A stretch of 64,000 nucleotides of DNA from Trichosphaerium sp. ATCC 40318 (taxonomy: Eukaryota; Discosea; Flabellinia; Trichosidae). The notes under the pieces were generated by a model. It searched no databases. It was not told the origin of the DNA and saw nothing but the letters and a program-made list of their open reading frames with translations. The stretch covers positions 33,836 to 97,835 of the forward strand of contig JALMLS010000642.1 in NCBI GenBank assembly GCA_038496445.1, written 5' to 3'. Shown here piece after piece: positions 37,775 to 48,886 of the stretch. Both the position numbers and the translations under genes were made by a program. The number at the start of each line of letters is the position of its first letter. The first letter of the stretch is position 1.

Positions 37775-38216
37775 TAACTATCCTTAAAACAACTAATAAA
37801 AACAAAGACTTCCACAAAATGCGCACCAAACAAATAAGCAGTAGCTCCTTACAAACTCTTACTTACATAATTCAATCACTGAAGGTGCATGAAATGCACA
37901 TGACAACTGAGATATGAGGACGTACCAAACGCAACAACCAAACAAATCATACTGTTTGAATACTGAAACAAATAAGGAAACTGTTCAGCTCTGTCTAACC
38001 AAGTATTCAATGAAGCGTTAGTACATTAACGTTATAAAACTCAAGATGGTCCCTGTTGTACCAGTAGCAATGATGGGAAGTTTATAAGATACTTGAGAAA
38101 TTATCCTGCACCTATTCAATGAAACAATGCTCGGTTTTGATTTGTAGCGGGAAATTAGCGTGAAAAACTATCCCAGAGGTTGTATTTTGGTTGAGCGACA
38201 TTGACTCTTATTCAAG
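37775..38216. other. Intergenic spacer
   Basis: About 440 bp between the P450 stop and the ABCF1 start. It should contain the P450 3' end and the ABCF1 promoter. No further feature was seen. Confidence 0.45.
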
Positions 38217-41200
38217 ATGCCCCCAAAGAAGCGACGCAACAGGAATAGAAAGAAGAACAAGTCAGCAGCTGTTGCTGATGAACCTGTTGCTCCAAAGGTT
38301 GAAAATAAAGACCAAGAAGGTGCTGATGGAGAAACCAAGCCTGTGGCAAAGAAGCAGGAAGGATTTCCAGCACCTACGCCAAAAGAGTTGAGAACTGCTC
38401 GTAAGAAGATGCGAAATGGCGAGGAACTAACAGAGAAGGAGCATTTCTGGTTACACGGGCCTAAAAAAAAAGTATTGTCGAAGGAAGAAAAGGAGAAGTT
38501 AATCAAGGAAGAGTCTGAGGTACGCATTTCGTTAATAAAAGCGTATTTGTGAAAAAGCGCGTTTTTAATCTGTAAAATAGAAAAACGCTCTTAGCGCCTT
38601 CCGAGCCGTTAACAGCAACGATCCGGACTCCAAGGACATAAAAGTGAGAGAGTTCAGCTTAAATTATTACAACAAGCAATTGTTCAAAGACGCTGACCTC
38701 CTTATTACTTACGGTAACACGTATGGTCTCATAGGGCCAAACGGACACGGAAAAACAAGTACGTCTCCATAAAAAGTCTCTTTTTTATCTCTTTACACTT
38801 GAAATACCTTTAAACCGCTAACACAAGCACATTCGCAACAATGCACAACTTTTAAATCCATAGTCTCTTTAAATCGCTTCAAAACCTTCCCAAAATTATA
38901 AAATATGCGTTATATTAGTTTTTACGCTTGAATAATTATCACCACGTGTGTTTAAAGGCTTTTTTTACTAATTATTTTTTACAGCTCTTCTAAAGCATAT
39001 TGCGAACCGTTTCTTCACTGTACCTGAGCACATGGTTATTCTATATGTTGAACAAGAAGTTGAAGCTTCAGAGAAGACTCCATTACAAATTGTAGTAGAA
39101 GCAGATGAACGTCGTAATAAGCTATTGGTTCAAATCGCCGAGTTGAGCGCAAAAGTCGAAGATGAAGCTACTGACGTACGTTATATTCTATATATAGTAC
39201 TACAAGAATCACTACAGTCTTTTTTATATAATTTTAAAAGCATCTATGAGCTGTAGAGGTCCCAACAGCGTCGTTAGAGTGATATCTTTTTTTTTTGGGT
39301 TTGTTTGATTTTTTTGTACTCACCTTTCCTTAGCCTGATGACTTGGAAGACCTTCATGCTGATTTATCAGAGGCCAGACGTATGTTCAGGTTTATTGGAG
39401 GTCATAGCGCTGAAGCAAAAGCTGCAAAGATCCTTAATGGTCTTCAGTTTAATGATGAAATGATCAAGCAACAGAGTAAAGAATTTTCTGGTGGTTGGCG
39501 TATGCGTATAAGTATTGCTCGTGCTTTGTTCGTTGAACCTGATTTGTTGCTTCTTGATGAACCTACAAATCATCTTGATCTTAATGCCGTCATTTGGCTA
39601 GAAGAGTACTTACGCAGATGGAAAAAGGTATAAGCCCTTTTTTTGTTTTGGTGATAGTTATTTGTTGTTAACGTTTCTTCTAGGCTCTCTTGGTTGTATC
39701 TCATGATAGAGGATTCTTGAACTATGTATGTGATTATATAGTCGCATTAAAGAGACAACAGTTATTCTACTATAAGGGTAACTATGATAACTACGAAAGA
39801 GTGCGTGGCGTTTTTGTGTTAATTATCTGCGAGAGGCTGCTTGTTTTTCTTTGGAAGAGTTATCGATTTTTTGACTCCCTGCTTGTAGGTGTGGCAACAA
39901 CAACAAAAAACTGAAACAAAACAACGTAGAAATGCTCAAAGGACTGAACAAAAAGCAAAGCAAACAAGTAATAAAAAGAAGAAGGGAGAAATTATGAAAA
40001 AAGGAAACAAAGGCAACAAAAATAATAGGCCAGTCATCCGTAAGGATAAGGAGTATGTTGTCAACTTTTACTTTCCATCTCCTCCACCTATAAATGGACC
40101 TATCATACAAGTCAAAGAAGTTTCATTTGGATATGAAGGTAGTCGTACCCTATTCGAAGACGTGCGTCCTTTTTCTTGTTTTTTTCTTGTTTTTTTTAAG
40201 CAGAAGCTCTTCATTAGACACTCAAAGCTGATTGCCTATTTAGATTGAATTGAATATTGATCTTCAAAGTCGTGTTGCTATGGTTGGACCTAATGGTGCA
40301 GGTAAATCTACTTTGATGAACTTGATCCTTGGAGATCTTGACCCAACTGAGGGAGAGGTGCGTTTGCTTTCCTTTTTATCATTTTAAAATAATTTAAAAA
40401 ACAAATCTTTTCACAAACCAAGTGCTGTTATCTCAATTAGTTTTACAACCTTCACAATAATCTTTGAACTATTTTCTAGTAGCATTCATTGTTTTATCTT
40501 ATTTGTATTATTATTTGTGAATGTAGTGGTGCACTTCTTTTTTCTTTTCTGACTGTTTTTTCTTTGTAGATTTTCAAAAACAGAAAAATCCGTTGTGTGA
40601 AATTCGCTCAACATTTTGTTGACCAAATGGAAATGACCAATACTCCTATCTCGCATATACACGAGAATCATCCAGACATGAAAGAAGGAGAAATTCGTAG
40701 AATGCTTGGCCGGTACGCAAAAGAGCTAAACTTCTCCATTTTGGTGAAATATGCTTATTTTCCTGTACAACAGATTCGGTTTAACTGGACAGACACATAC
40801 TCAACCTCTTTCATTGTGCTCTGGAGGACAGAAATCTCGTGTTGTACTCACTGATTTAGCATTACAAGAACCTCATATCCTGTTCTTGGGTACGTAATTC
40901 ATAACGACAGAGAGCACTTTTGCAGCTGTTAATTTTTTTTTGATTGTTCCTTTAACATTCACTAAATGTTACCTTGTAGATGAACCTACCAACCATCTGG
41001 ATATTGAAAGTGTAGATGCTCTATGTCAAGCACTCAATGAGTTCGAAGGAGCAGTAGTATTTATCACTCACGATCAAAGACTTATTTCACAAGTCGCCAA
41101 CGAAATTTGGATTGTTGGTACTCATAGATTTTTTTTTTTGGTTTGTTTTGTCGGCTCTTCGATTAACCTCCTTCTTAAGGTAATGAGGATGTTGAAGTAT

Positions 41201-41301
41201 ATGATGGTGACTTTGAAGAATATCGTCAAGAAATTGTCGATGCGATGTCAGATGATATCTTTAAGCATAGTTCAGATGAAGAAGAAGCCTTGGAGCAGTA
41301 A
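38217..41301 (+). CDS. ABCF1: ABCF1-like twin-ATPase translation factor
   Basis: Soluble ABC protein with two ATPase cassettes and no membrane domain. ABCF1/GCN20-type proteins act on ribosomes and initiation factor eIF2. A Lys-rich N-terminus ([20 protein letters not shown]) is followed by cassette 1: Walker [16 protein letters not shown], signature [16 protein letters not shown] and Walker [22 protein letters not shown] charged linker full of Gln/Lys/Asn follows, then [16 protein letters not shown] and cassette 2: Walker [18 protein letters not shown], signature [16 protein letters not shown], and [20 protein letters not shown]. It ends [20 protein letters not shown]. The similarity with human ABCF1 is continuous, including the linker. 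Odd points: cassette 2 has Cys instead of Leu at the first position of the LSGGQ motif. Around ten introns have donors mostly GTACGT or GTGCGT. The stop is TAA at 41299-41301. Confidence 0.92.
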
Positions 41302-41573
41302 ACCACAAAAAAACAAAAATTTATTCACCGTTTTTAAACCAAATGTCTTTTCACAAAATAAAGAGCCTTTTTTTACCACCCAAACCAAGCACAACTGTGA
41401 TTAACCTTACAATGAGCGATCTACTGAAAATGAGGTTGTCTTAGCAAGCTAACATAAAAAAAATTCGACAAATAAAATGTTCACATCATTACTTTTTTAG
41501 AAGAAATTCGCACTTTAGAGAACAAAAATCCGTCTTCAAAACCTCACGGGCTCTAAACCAACACATCAACAAA

Positions 41574-42173
41574 ATGACATCACCAGCTATGCAATCTGGT
41601 AACGTTCTTACATTTGGAAAAGCAAGGGAGCTCTTGACGCTGAACTATAAGACACTATCTTCAAAGTGCATCATAGAAGGAAAGAATGGCGACACTATTA
41701 CTATCAATGCTTCCTTTACAACTCCTGTAGAAATAGTTGATTGCATTGACTGTACTTTTTTCTTTGTAAACAAAATCAAAGCGCTTCAAGTTATAAGCTG
41801 TTCTGGATGTAAACTCGTTCTGCAAGATGTTATGTCTACTATAGACCTTCTAAGATGTACCAATGTATCCACAACATGTACAGCAATGGATGGATGTCAA
41901 TACTACAAGCTAGAAAAGACTACAGATTGCACAATATCTCTAACAGCGAAAAAAAGTGTTTTATTCCAAACAGAGTCTACAAAGAATGTTAAGATTGTGA
42001 ACTTAACAACAAAGTCACGTGATGAACAATGTTTTAAAGTACCTGATTGCCAAAGACAATTAGCTTGCTATGAACTAACAGACAACCAAATGTTCGTAAA
42101 ATTGCCTAAAAGCAGGTTTGTACATGTGAACTCTTGGTGCTGTCCACACGGCAGTTTACCAATTGTATTGTAA
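41574..42173 (+). CDS. C-CAP-like (CAP/cofactor C) beta-helix protein
   Basis: 199 residues in a single exon, without signal peptide. From about residue 35 the sequence runs as short beta repeats with periodic Cys and hydrophobics (IVDCIDCTFFFVNKIKALQV, ISCSGCKLVLQDVMSTIDLL, RCTNVSTTCTAMDG, TTDCTISLTAKKSVLFQTES). This is the feel of the C-CAP/CARP right-handed beta-helix found in adenylyl-cyclase-associated proteins and in tubulin cofactor C / RP2. In those families it binds actin monomers or acts on small G proteins or tubulin. Only this domain is present, with no WH2 or Pro-rich part. Fourteen or more Cys give it an unusual composition. The assignment rests on pattern, not on a diagnostic motif, so an unrelated Cys-rich beta-solenoid is the alternative. 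It lies 270 bp after ABCF1 on the same strand. Confidence 0.6.
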   Translation: MTSPAMQSGNVLTFGKARELLTLNYKTLSSKCIIEGKNGDTITINASFTTPVEIVDCIDCTFFFVNKIKALQVISCSGCKLVLQDVMSTIDLLRCTNVSTTCTAMDGCQYYKLEKTTDCTISLTAKKSVLFQTESTKNVKIVNLTTKSRDEQCFKVPDCQRQLACYELTDNQMFVKLPKSRFVHVNSWCCPHGSLPIVL

Positions 42174-42230
42174 TTATTTTTCTTGTAAATAAAAAAGAAG
42201 AGGAATTATAAACAACTTGAATAAAATTAA

Positions 42231-42422
42231 ATGAGTTCAGTTTCTGAGAACTAACTTACTTTCGAGTCAGGAAAAGATACTAAACAACAGAAGAAGAATA
42301 AAAAAAACTCGTATAGTGGAAGGCTTAGTGCATATGCTATAACGTCAGATACACAACAAATAAAGTTGGAAAAAATAGAAGATGTACTAGAGCGTGTCGG
42401 TGCAATTTGGTTGATACCTTAA
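42231..42422 (+). CDS. Possible small two-exon gene, hypothetical
   Basis: An ATG followed almost at once by a possible 36-nt intron (GTTCAG donor, CTAAC branch-like site, GAGTCAG acceptor) joins to an open stretch reading KDTKQQKKNKKNSYSGRLSA and TSDTQQIKLEKIEDVLERVG, ending AIWLIP. The charged helical composition looks coding, but the donor deviates from the local norm and the product would be only about 50 residues. Without the intron a TAA interrupts the frame. Confidence 0.3.
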
Positions 42423-42490
42423 AGGGGTTGTGTTTAAGCCAGCTACGTACACAGAACTTATTGCCAAATACAACCGACCTACCAACAGCA

Positions 42491-44509
42491 ATGATGAAAC
42501 TTCTTCTTGCTTTAGTGGTTATAACGTTATACGTAGTGAACGCACAAAAAACTGTAACGGAGATTATTACAAAACAAGGCTACGTAAGTTTCTTGTCACG
42601 TGGGTAGACAAACACTAAAGGAAAAAAACCACCATCTCCTACCATATCTAGTGTGTCCTAACGCTTTTTTTTAACTACAGCCAGCAGAAGAGCATAAGAC
42701 TATAACTACAGATGGTTACGTCCTTACCATGAACGTACGTATAAAGCCAAGACAAGGCCGACATTTAGGAAAATTCTTTTTTGCTTTTTTTTTTTGGTTT
42801 GTTTTTTACTGACGTTTTGTTTATTAGCGTATACCTCATGGAAAGTCTGTGAACGCTACTAAAGGACCTGTATTTTTTCAACATGGTTTATTGGACTCAT
42901 CGCAAGTATTTTTAAAATATGAAGTGTGTTTACGCTTTAACTAGGTTCGCTGCTGTTGCAAATCCTCCTCCTGAAGGCCTAGCTTTTTATTTAGCTGATC
43001 TCGGTTACGATGTTTGGTAATAGTTCCCCTATGCTCCCTTATCAAATAAACACTTCTAATATCACTTCCAGGTTGGGTAATAACCGCGGTAATGGTATTA
43101 GTATGGAACATGTTAAATATACACCAAAGGATAAAGAGTTCTGGGACTTCTCGTACGACTTTTTGGAGGTTATGTATTTGTAACGCTCGGTTATAAAACA
43201 CTTGTTCCAATAGCAAAATTAGATACAAGCGTTTTAGTGCCAGAGTGCTTTTTGAAAGCGGAATTGTGGATACAAAAAAACTTTACAAAAAAATCCACAA
43301 AAAAATCTTTTTTTGTATTCGATTTTTATTTTACTTGGTTGCTTACGTGTATTTTAGTTGGGATGACATGGCTAAATATGATTTACCGGCTCAATTATTA
43401 TACGTAACGAGGGCAACGGGTCAGAAAAAGATACCTTACATGGGACACTCACAGGTAGTAGAAGAATAGAAGGTTCGATTTCTTTTTTCTAATTTTTGTT
43501 TTCAAGGGAACAGTACAAGCGTTTTCAGGCTTTTTAGAGCCTTCTACGGCTGAAATGGTATCTGTATTTATAGCATTCGCACCTGTTGCTTTTGTTACCC
43601 ACATCAAAGTACAAATTTTAAAATTACTTGCTGCTATTGAGTTGGGACCGCTACTCCAATTGTTAGGGTACGCTCCACATTTTGTAAACAGGAAAATTAT
43701 TAGGAGTTTTTTTTTTCCCATTTCTCTATTAATTTCCCCGCTGCCATGTTACCTCCTAACTCGCTCCCAGTGTTCGACAATTGAATATACCAACATTATT
43801 AAAAGCGCTCGTACCTAACCTATGCGCTATAAATCCACCGTACGTTTGTAAAAACCGGAAGAGTTTTTTGTATCTCACTTTTTGTTTTAGTGCTTGCGAA
43901 TTTGTATTTGTAGCTTTCAGTGGAGATTTTACATACAAGAATAGTTCTCAAATAGCGTTTTACACAAAGTTCGAACCAGCGCCAACATCTACTAAAACTC
44001 TAATCCAATGGTAAGTTTTTTTTTTGATCACGTGATCAGGACTTTTTTATCTTTTTTTGGTGAAATTAGGTATTTTTTTGACTTTTTTAGGTCCCAAGGT
44101 ATTTTATCCAACGCTTTTCAAATGTACGATTATGGTAAGGTTCAGAACTTGATTAAATACGGACAACTCGTACCGCCTATTTATGACTTGTCAAAGTTTC
44201 CTAAAGATCTTCCTGTTGCTATGTTCACTGGAACTATCGATGCTCTATGTACGTTTAATTTATATGAAAACCATCTAATATATTCAAAGCGGATCCAGAA
44301 GATGTTGAGAGGCTGATATCGCGTTTGCCTACAAAACCATACGTTCACAATGAACCGGTAAACTTTCTAAATCTTTTTCCCATTTTTTGATTGTTTCTTT
44401 TTAGTCGTTTGGCCATCTCGATTTTACATTAGGATACACATCCTATAAAACAATATATCCACTTGCTGTAAAGCAAATTGAAAAGTATAGTACATACGAG
44501 AAGAAATAA
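42491..44509 (+). CDS. Secreted or lysosomal acid lipase-like alpha/beta hydrolase (copy B)
   Basis: Paralogue of the lipase at 3296-5326. The signal peptide is [19 protein letters not shown]. The exons give [91 protein letters not shown] and the nucleophile elbow GHSQ joined to [12 protein letters not shown]. Next are [21 protein letters not shown] (acid) and [16 protein letters not shown] (His). The triad is complete. Intron positions match copy A wherever I could see both, including the one that splits GHSQ/G, so the copies come from a DNA-level duplication. The C-terminus is shorter and more Lys-rich (KYSTYEKK). The stop is TAA at 44507-44509. Confidence 0.88.
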
Positions 44510-44701
44510 ACGAAAAGTTGTTTTGCATGTATGAACTCCACTACCAAAAGACTTGCGTTAAAAATATGTTTCTTCCTTTGTCGTATGTACACAACTAGTG
44601 TTAAGCAACGTAAGGTTTCGCTGGCCATCAGAATATCTCAACTGCAGTTGACGCTAATTGACCAACAGCAACTTTTTTTTTTGTAATTTTAACGTTCAAA
44701 G

Positions 44702-45256
44702 ATGTCAGACAACCCATTACCAACAGAAGCCATACAAACGATTGAAAAGTTCGAGAATGCGCTTCAAAAGCTAGAAGGCATCTGTGAGCCTCTTTTCAAA
44801 CAAGACCTCGATGAGATAAAGGGTAGAATAACAAATTTCGACCAAGCAAAGCTTAATATAGTATTGGCGTACTCCATAAACGCTCTATTTTACAGTACGG
44901 CACTATTGTAACTGTAATTATTACAACTTTCCCATTTCGCGCTAATCACCACTAGTGTACCTAAAGACGCAAGGTGTATCACCTGCAGAACACCCTGTAA
45001 AAGGAGAATTGGTAAATAGGTTAAAACGCATAAAAACGTTACTAACGCGTTTGTTTAGGAGCGTATTAAATTGTACATTAAGAAACTAAGAAGTTTGAGC
45101 GGTGCTGAAGTAAAAGACGAGAGAAAGACAGTTGTCAACAAAGAAGCAGCTGTTAGAGTAGTAAAACACGGTGTTGGATCAAACAAGCGTAAAACAAGCG
45201 CTGATTCACCTTCTGGCACAAAGAAGAAAAGACGACACTCAAAATCACGACAATAA
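44702..45256 (+). CDS. C1D: C1D / Rrp47 (Lrp1)-like exosome cofactor
   Basis: Nuclear RNA-binding cofactor that pairs with the exosome nuclease Rrp6 in rRNA and snoRNA 3' processing. Three exons make about 148 residues, near the human 141. The Sas10/C1D helices are plain: FENALQKLEGICEPLFKQDL, then FDQAKLNIVLAYSINALFY joined to VYLKTQGVSPAEHPVKGELE and RIKLYIKKLRSL. The joined phrase (VYL.TQGV.P.EHPVK.ELER) is the family signature. A Lys/Arg/Ser-rich C-terminus (GTKKKRRHSKSRQ) serves as RNA-binding and nuclear signal. The start is the first ATG; introns lie at about 44893 and 45013. Confidence 0.93.
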
Positions 45257-45410
45257 CGGCTTTAAAAACCCTCATATAGTTTTACTGATCCCTCTCTATA
45301 CTATATGGCGCATCTCTGATCTTCTGAGCGTCTGTAGTGCTTCCCGTCGTTGCAACCAAATACTCTATGGCAAACTCTGTCTTTTCTACGCCTAGTGCGC
45401 GAGTTAATAC

Positions 45411-45905
45411 TCAGTACTTTGTTAAAGGATGGATGGTACCTTCGTCGATGAACCTGTACAGTTTTTTTGTTAAATAATTAGATTGTTTATGCATTTTGAT
45501 GTTGTTTACTTACCTGATAGAGCCTTCAGAAAGTTCCTCAGGCGCTTGTTCACGCGTAGGAGATGATGTTGGTGTGTTATCAGTATCTTCTGTTGGACTG
45601 GCTTTTCTTTTCTTTTCAGGCCTCCATTGTTGCTTAAAAGCTGTCAACGATATTGGTTACATGCGTACTAGCTTACTTGTGTGAGCAACATCAAATCTAC
45701 AAAAACGTTCAAAGCTGAAACGTACAACACAAACGTCTTTCCTACCCTTAGAATAAAGCGTGCCAGTATATTTTCTCTTGGCGGATTTGCGGTTAGTTGA
45801 GATGTGCCTCTCTACACCCATTGTGCTTTCTACTTTCGTATACTTAAATTTCCCTTTGTTTACGCGTTTGCGATAACCACCAGTCCATCTTCGCCGAGTT
45901 GCCAT
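45411..45905 (-). CDS. Small basic protein, unrecognised
   Basis: Three exons give about 135 residues. Exon 1 reads MATRRRWTGGYRKRVNKGKF and continues YTKVESTMGVERHISTNRKS, then KRKYTGTLYSKGRKDVCVVR and FSFERFCRFDVAHTS. This is strongly basic with regular Tyr/Val strands, suggestive of a nucleic-acid-binding beta domain. Exon 2 is acidic and Ser/Thr/Pro-rich (RPEKKRKASPTEDTDNTPTS), containing a possible nuclear signal (KKRK). The last exon gives FIDEGTIHPLTKY. Splice sites (GTAAGC, GTAAGT; CAG acceptors) are convincing. I do not know the family; a chromatin or ribosomal role would be a guess. The start lies about 175 bp from the divergent carotenoid oxygenase start. Confidence 0.6.
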
Positions 45906-46079
45906 TTACAATTCTGCGTATTAGTAATACTAACAAGAACGCATATATACCACAAAGTAAGTAGTTTCGGCTCAGGATTTGCTGTGTTTGGCCTGCTGTT
46001 ATGTAACTTCGTGACATTTATTGACAATTTCTACTTCGGACTTTTTTTGGAAGAACTACTTTCCCGTTATTTGTACGAC

Positions 46080-48498
46080 ATGTCCGAAGCACTCTTTACG
46101 TCAGGCAACTTTGAACCAGTTAGAAATGAGGTTGACGCTGTTGATCTAAGTGTAGTTGAAGGCAATCAAGTGAATTTTTGATTGTAGCTAACCTAGCAGT
46201 AGGTAAAATACCTTCAGATATCGATGGAATGTACATACGTGCGTCATAGCCATTTTGAATGAGGTTGGTAACTATGTGTCAGGAAACGGTCCAAACCCTT
46301 TGTTCTACGACAAAAAGTACTAAAAAGTACTAATTACGCGTTTGACACATTATTGTAGGACGTTTGGTCATTGGTTCGATGGTAACTCAAAGACAGAGGT
46401 ATTAGCTATTAACCGGGTAAAGGTGACGGCATGTTACACGGTGTACGCCTTCAAAATGGCTCAGCAACTTTCAGAAACAGGTAAACACGACAAAACGTTA
46501 GAAAAAAAGCCGTTGTAACCATTGAGTAAAAAAGATACGTAAAAACAGACGACTGGCAATACGAAAAGGATTTGGGAAAAAAGTATTTCCTCTCATTCAA
46601 AACCTTAACGTCAGTACTGTACGTGTTATCCGTCTAATGCTGTTTCCATTGAACTTTGTTTTCGCTTGTAGTGGGATTGGACAATTTCTTGCATCACGCT
46701 TTTACAGAACTGTGATTAGTTCCAAGCAACCTGATCCATATAAAAGTGCGTATTCTACCTCTATTTTTTGGTATTCGAAAAAAGTGCCGCCACGTGTACA
46801 AAGAAAGCTGAACTTATCTACTGTTATTGTCATTTCTTTTCTAAATTATATTCCTATAGAGTGCACAGCGAATACTGCTCTAGTATATCATGATAAGCGC
46901 TTGATGGCATTGGTAGAATCCGTACGTTTCACCTTTGGATAAGAAGTGTACTTATCAAACATTAGCATACGCCTACTTGGGTCACTGCCCAGACACTTGA
47001 TACTGTAGGAGAATACGATTATGATGGCGAACTTAAGCATCCTTTCACTGCACACCCAAAGATTGACCAAAAAACAGGCGAGATGATGTTTTTTGTACGT
47101 ACCAATTTAGGCACTTTGACAAATCTTGTCATTTTGAAACCTTATTTGTATTAGTGTTACCAACTTGATAAAAAACCTTATTGTCTGTACCGTACAGTAT
47201 CAAAAGACGGTAAAATTTCGTCTAAACCAATCGATATGGGCATCCAAAAACCAGTAATGGCACGTGCTTTTAAGCGTTTTTTATTTCGAATAAAAAATTG
47301 TATTTTTTGTTTTGTATGTCGAGATAGTTGCTTATATTTTGGTTTGCTATTTTAGATGCACGACATGGCAATGACCGAAAACTACTCAATTATTATGGAC
47401 CATCCATTCGAGTTTAACCCTTCAAACAAAGATTTTTTTGTATTTGATAGTAAAAAACCAGCACGTTTCGGTATTATTCCAAGACACGCTGAAGTACGTA
47501 GTTTCTAGGTTTTTTATAGTCTGGACGTATTGGTATTGCTGCGTGGGATCACTACCAGTGTTTATACTACAACGCAACTACTGAGTTATTTGGTTTAACG
47601 CTGCTTGTAGTCTGGGGACGAAACGATTTGGTTTGAAGGCAAAAATGGATTTGTCTTTCATACTGCCAATGCTTATGAAGAAGGGTAAAAGACCGGTTGT
47701 ATTGTTCAATATCTAATGTTGTTTTAAAGAGATAAAATATACCTCTATGCTGTCAGACATGAACTAAGTACGTATTCTTATTGAACCGAAGTACTAATTG
47801 TATTTTTAGTCGACTTTGCTAAACTTGGTGCTGGAAAAAACTACATGTGGATCTTTGATATGAAGACAAAAACAGTCACAGAAGAATATGTATTTTATGA
47901 TGAAGATCATAAGGAGTATCGTAGCGAGTTTCCAGTTATTAATACTGACTACACCGGATACAAAAACAGGTATTAATATATCGTCTCTTTTTACAAGTGT
48001 TGACACCAGCCTAGATACTTTTACTCCGGATTTCTATCAGATCCAAGCATGCAAGGTTTTGAAGGACTTCTTAAACTAGATATAAAAGAGAAAAGTAAGC
48101 TAATTTATCTTTACCTAGTTGAGATTTTTATGTCAAGACAACAACTGTTTTTTTTCCTATTTTTTTCCTTTCTCTAAGTTTTTGCCTTTTAGAGACCATC
48201 AAAGCACTCCATGGAGATAAAAGATTTAGTGGAGAGATGAGTTTTGTACCAAGGAATAACTCTAAAGCAGAGGATGACGTACGATTCCAAAAAAACCTTT
48301 GATCTTTCTAGTGACTTTTTTAAGGGTTACATGGTTGGATTTGTTTTTGACGAGACAAAGAACAACTCAGAGCTTGTGATATATGACGCATCAGATTTAT
48401 CTCTTACTTGCCGTATTGCTTTGCCCCAACGTGTTCCATATGGATTCCATGGAATGTGGGTATCTAAAGAACAAATGAACGAACAGCGTTCTCCATAA
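46080..48498 (+). CDS. Carotenoid cleavage oxygenase family protein (RPE65/BCO/CCD)
   Basis: Non-heme iron enzyme that cleaves or isomerises carotenoids, retinoids or related alkenes. [20 protein letters not shown] begins the protein; later exons give [32 protein letters not shown] and [20 protein letters not shown]. Four iron-binding His positions are recognisable in context: [56 protein letters not shown] and, at the end, [11 protein letters not shown]. The order and spacing follow the seven-bladed propeller of the family, at about 520 residues. About a dozen introns are seen, many with GTACGT or GTACCA. The last readable exon ends [10 protein letters not shown]. An exon-like piece at 48572-48680 follows, but it is not needed to complete the fold. 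Confidence 0.85.
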
Positions 48499-48886
48499 AC
48501 AAATTGCTCCTTTTTTTTGTATATTCAATACAAATTTGAATCTAGATTTGGTTTTTTCCCAGTGATTTCTTTTGTACAGTGAGCAGTTCTTTTCTTATGG
48601 AGTTTGTTTAAACAATGCGGACATTGATTATCCTAAGGTTGAAGCAAAACTGTTACCTGGAGCTGATGTAAACCAAGTACGTTTTCGCTGTTGGTCTTTG
48701 TTTATCACGTGCTCTACAAAAGAGAATTTTTTGTATTGTTCATTGTTACGACAATTTCGTGGACAAATTTGGTTGCCACATTAAGTGTGGATTGTGAATT
48801 TTCCTCACCAATTTAAAACTACGCTGTTGTATGAAACAAAATAGCAATTCTGCTTTTGGCGTACTAAAAAGTGGATATAGAGATTG

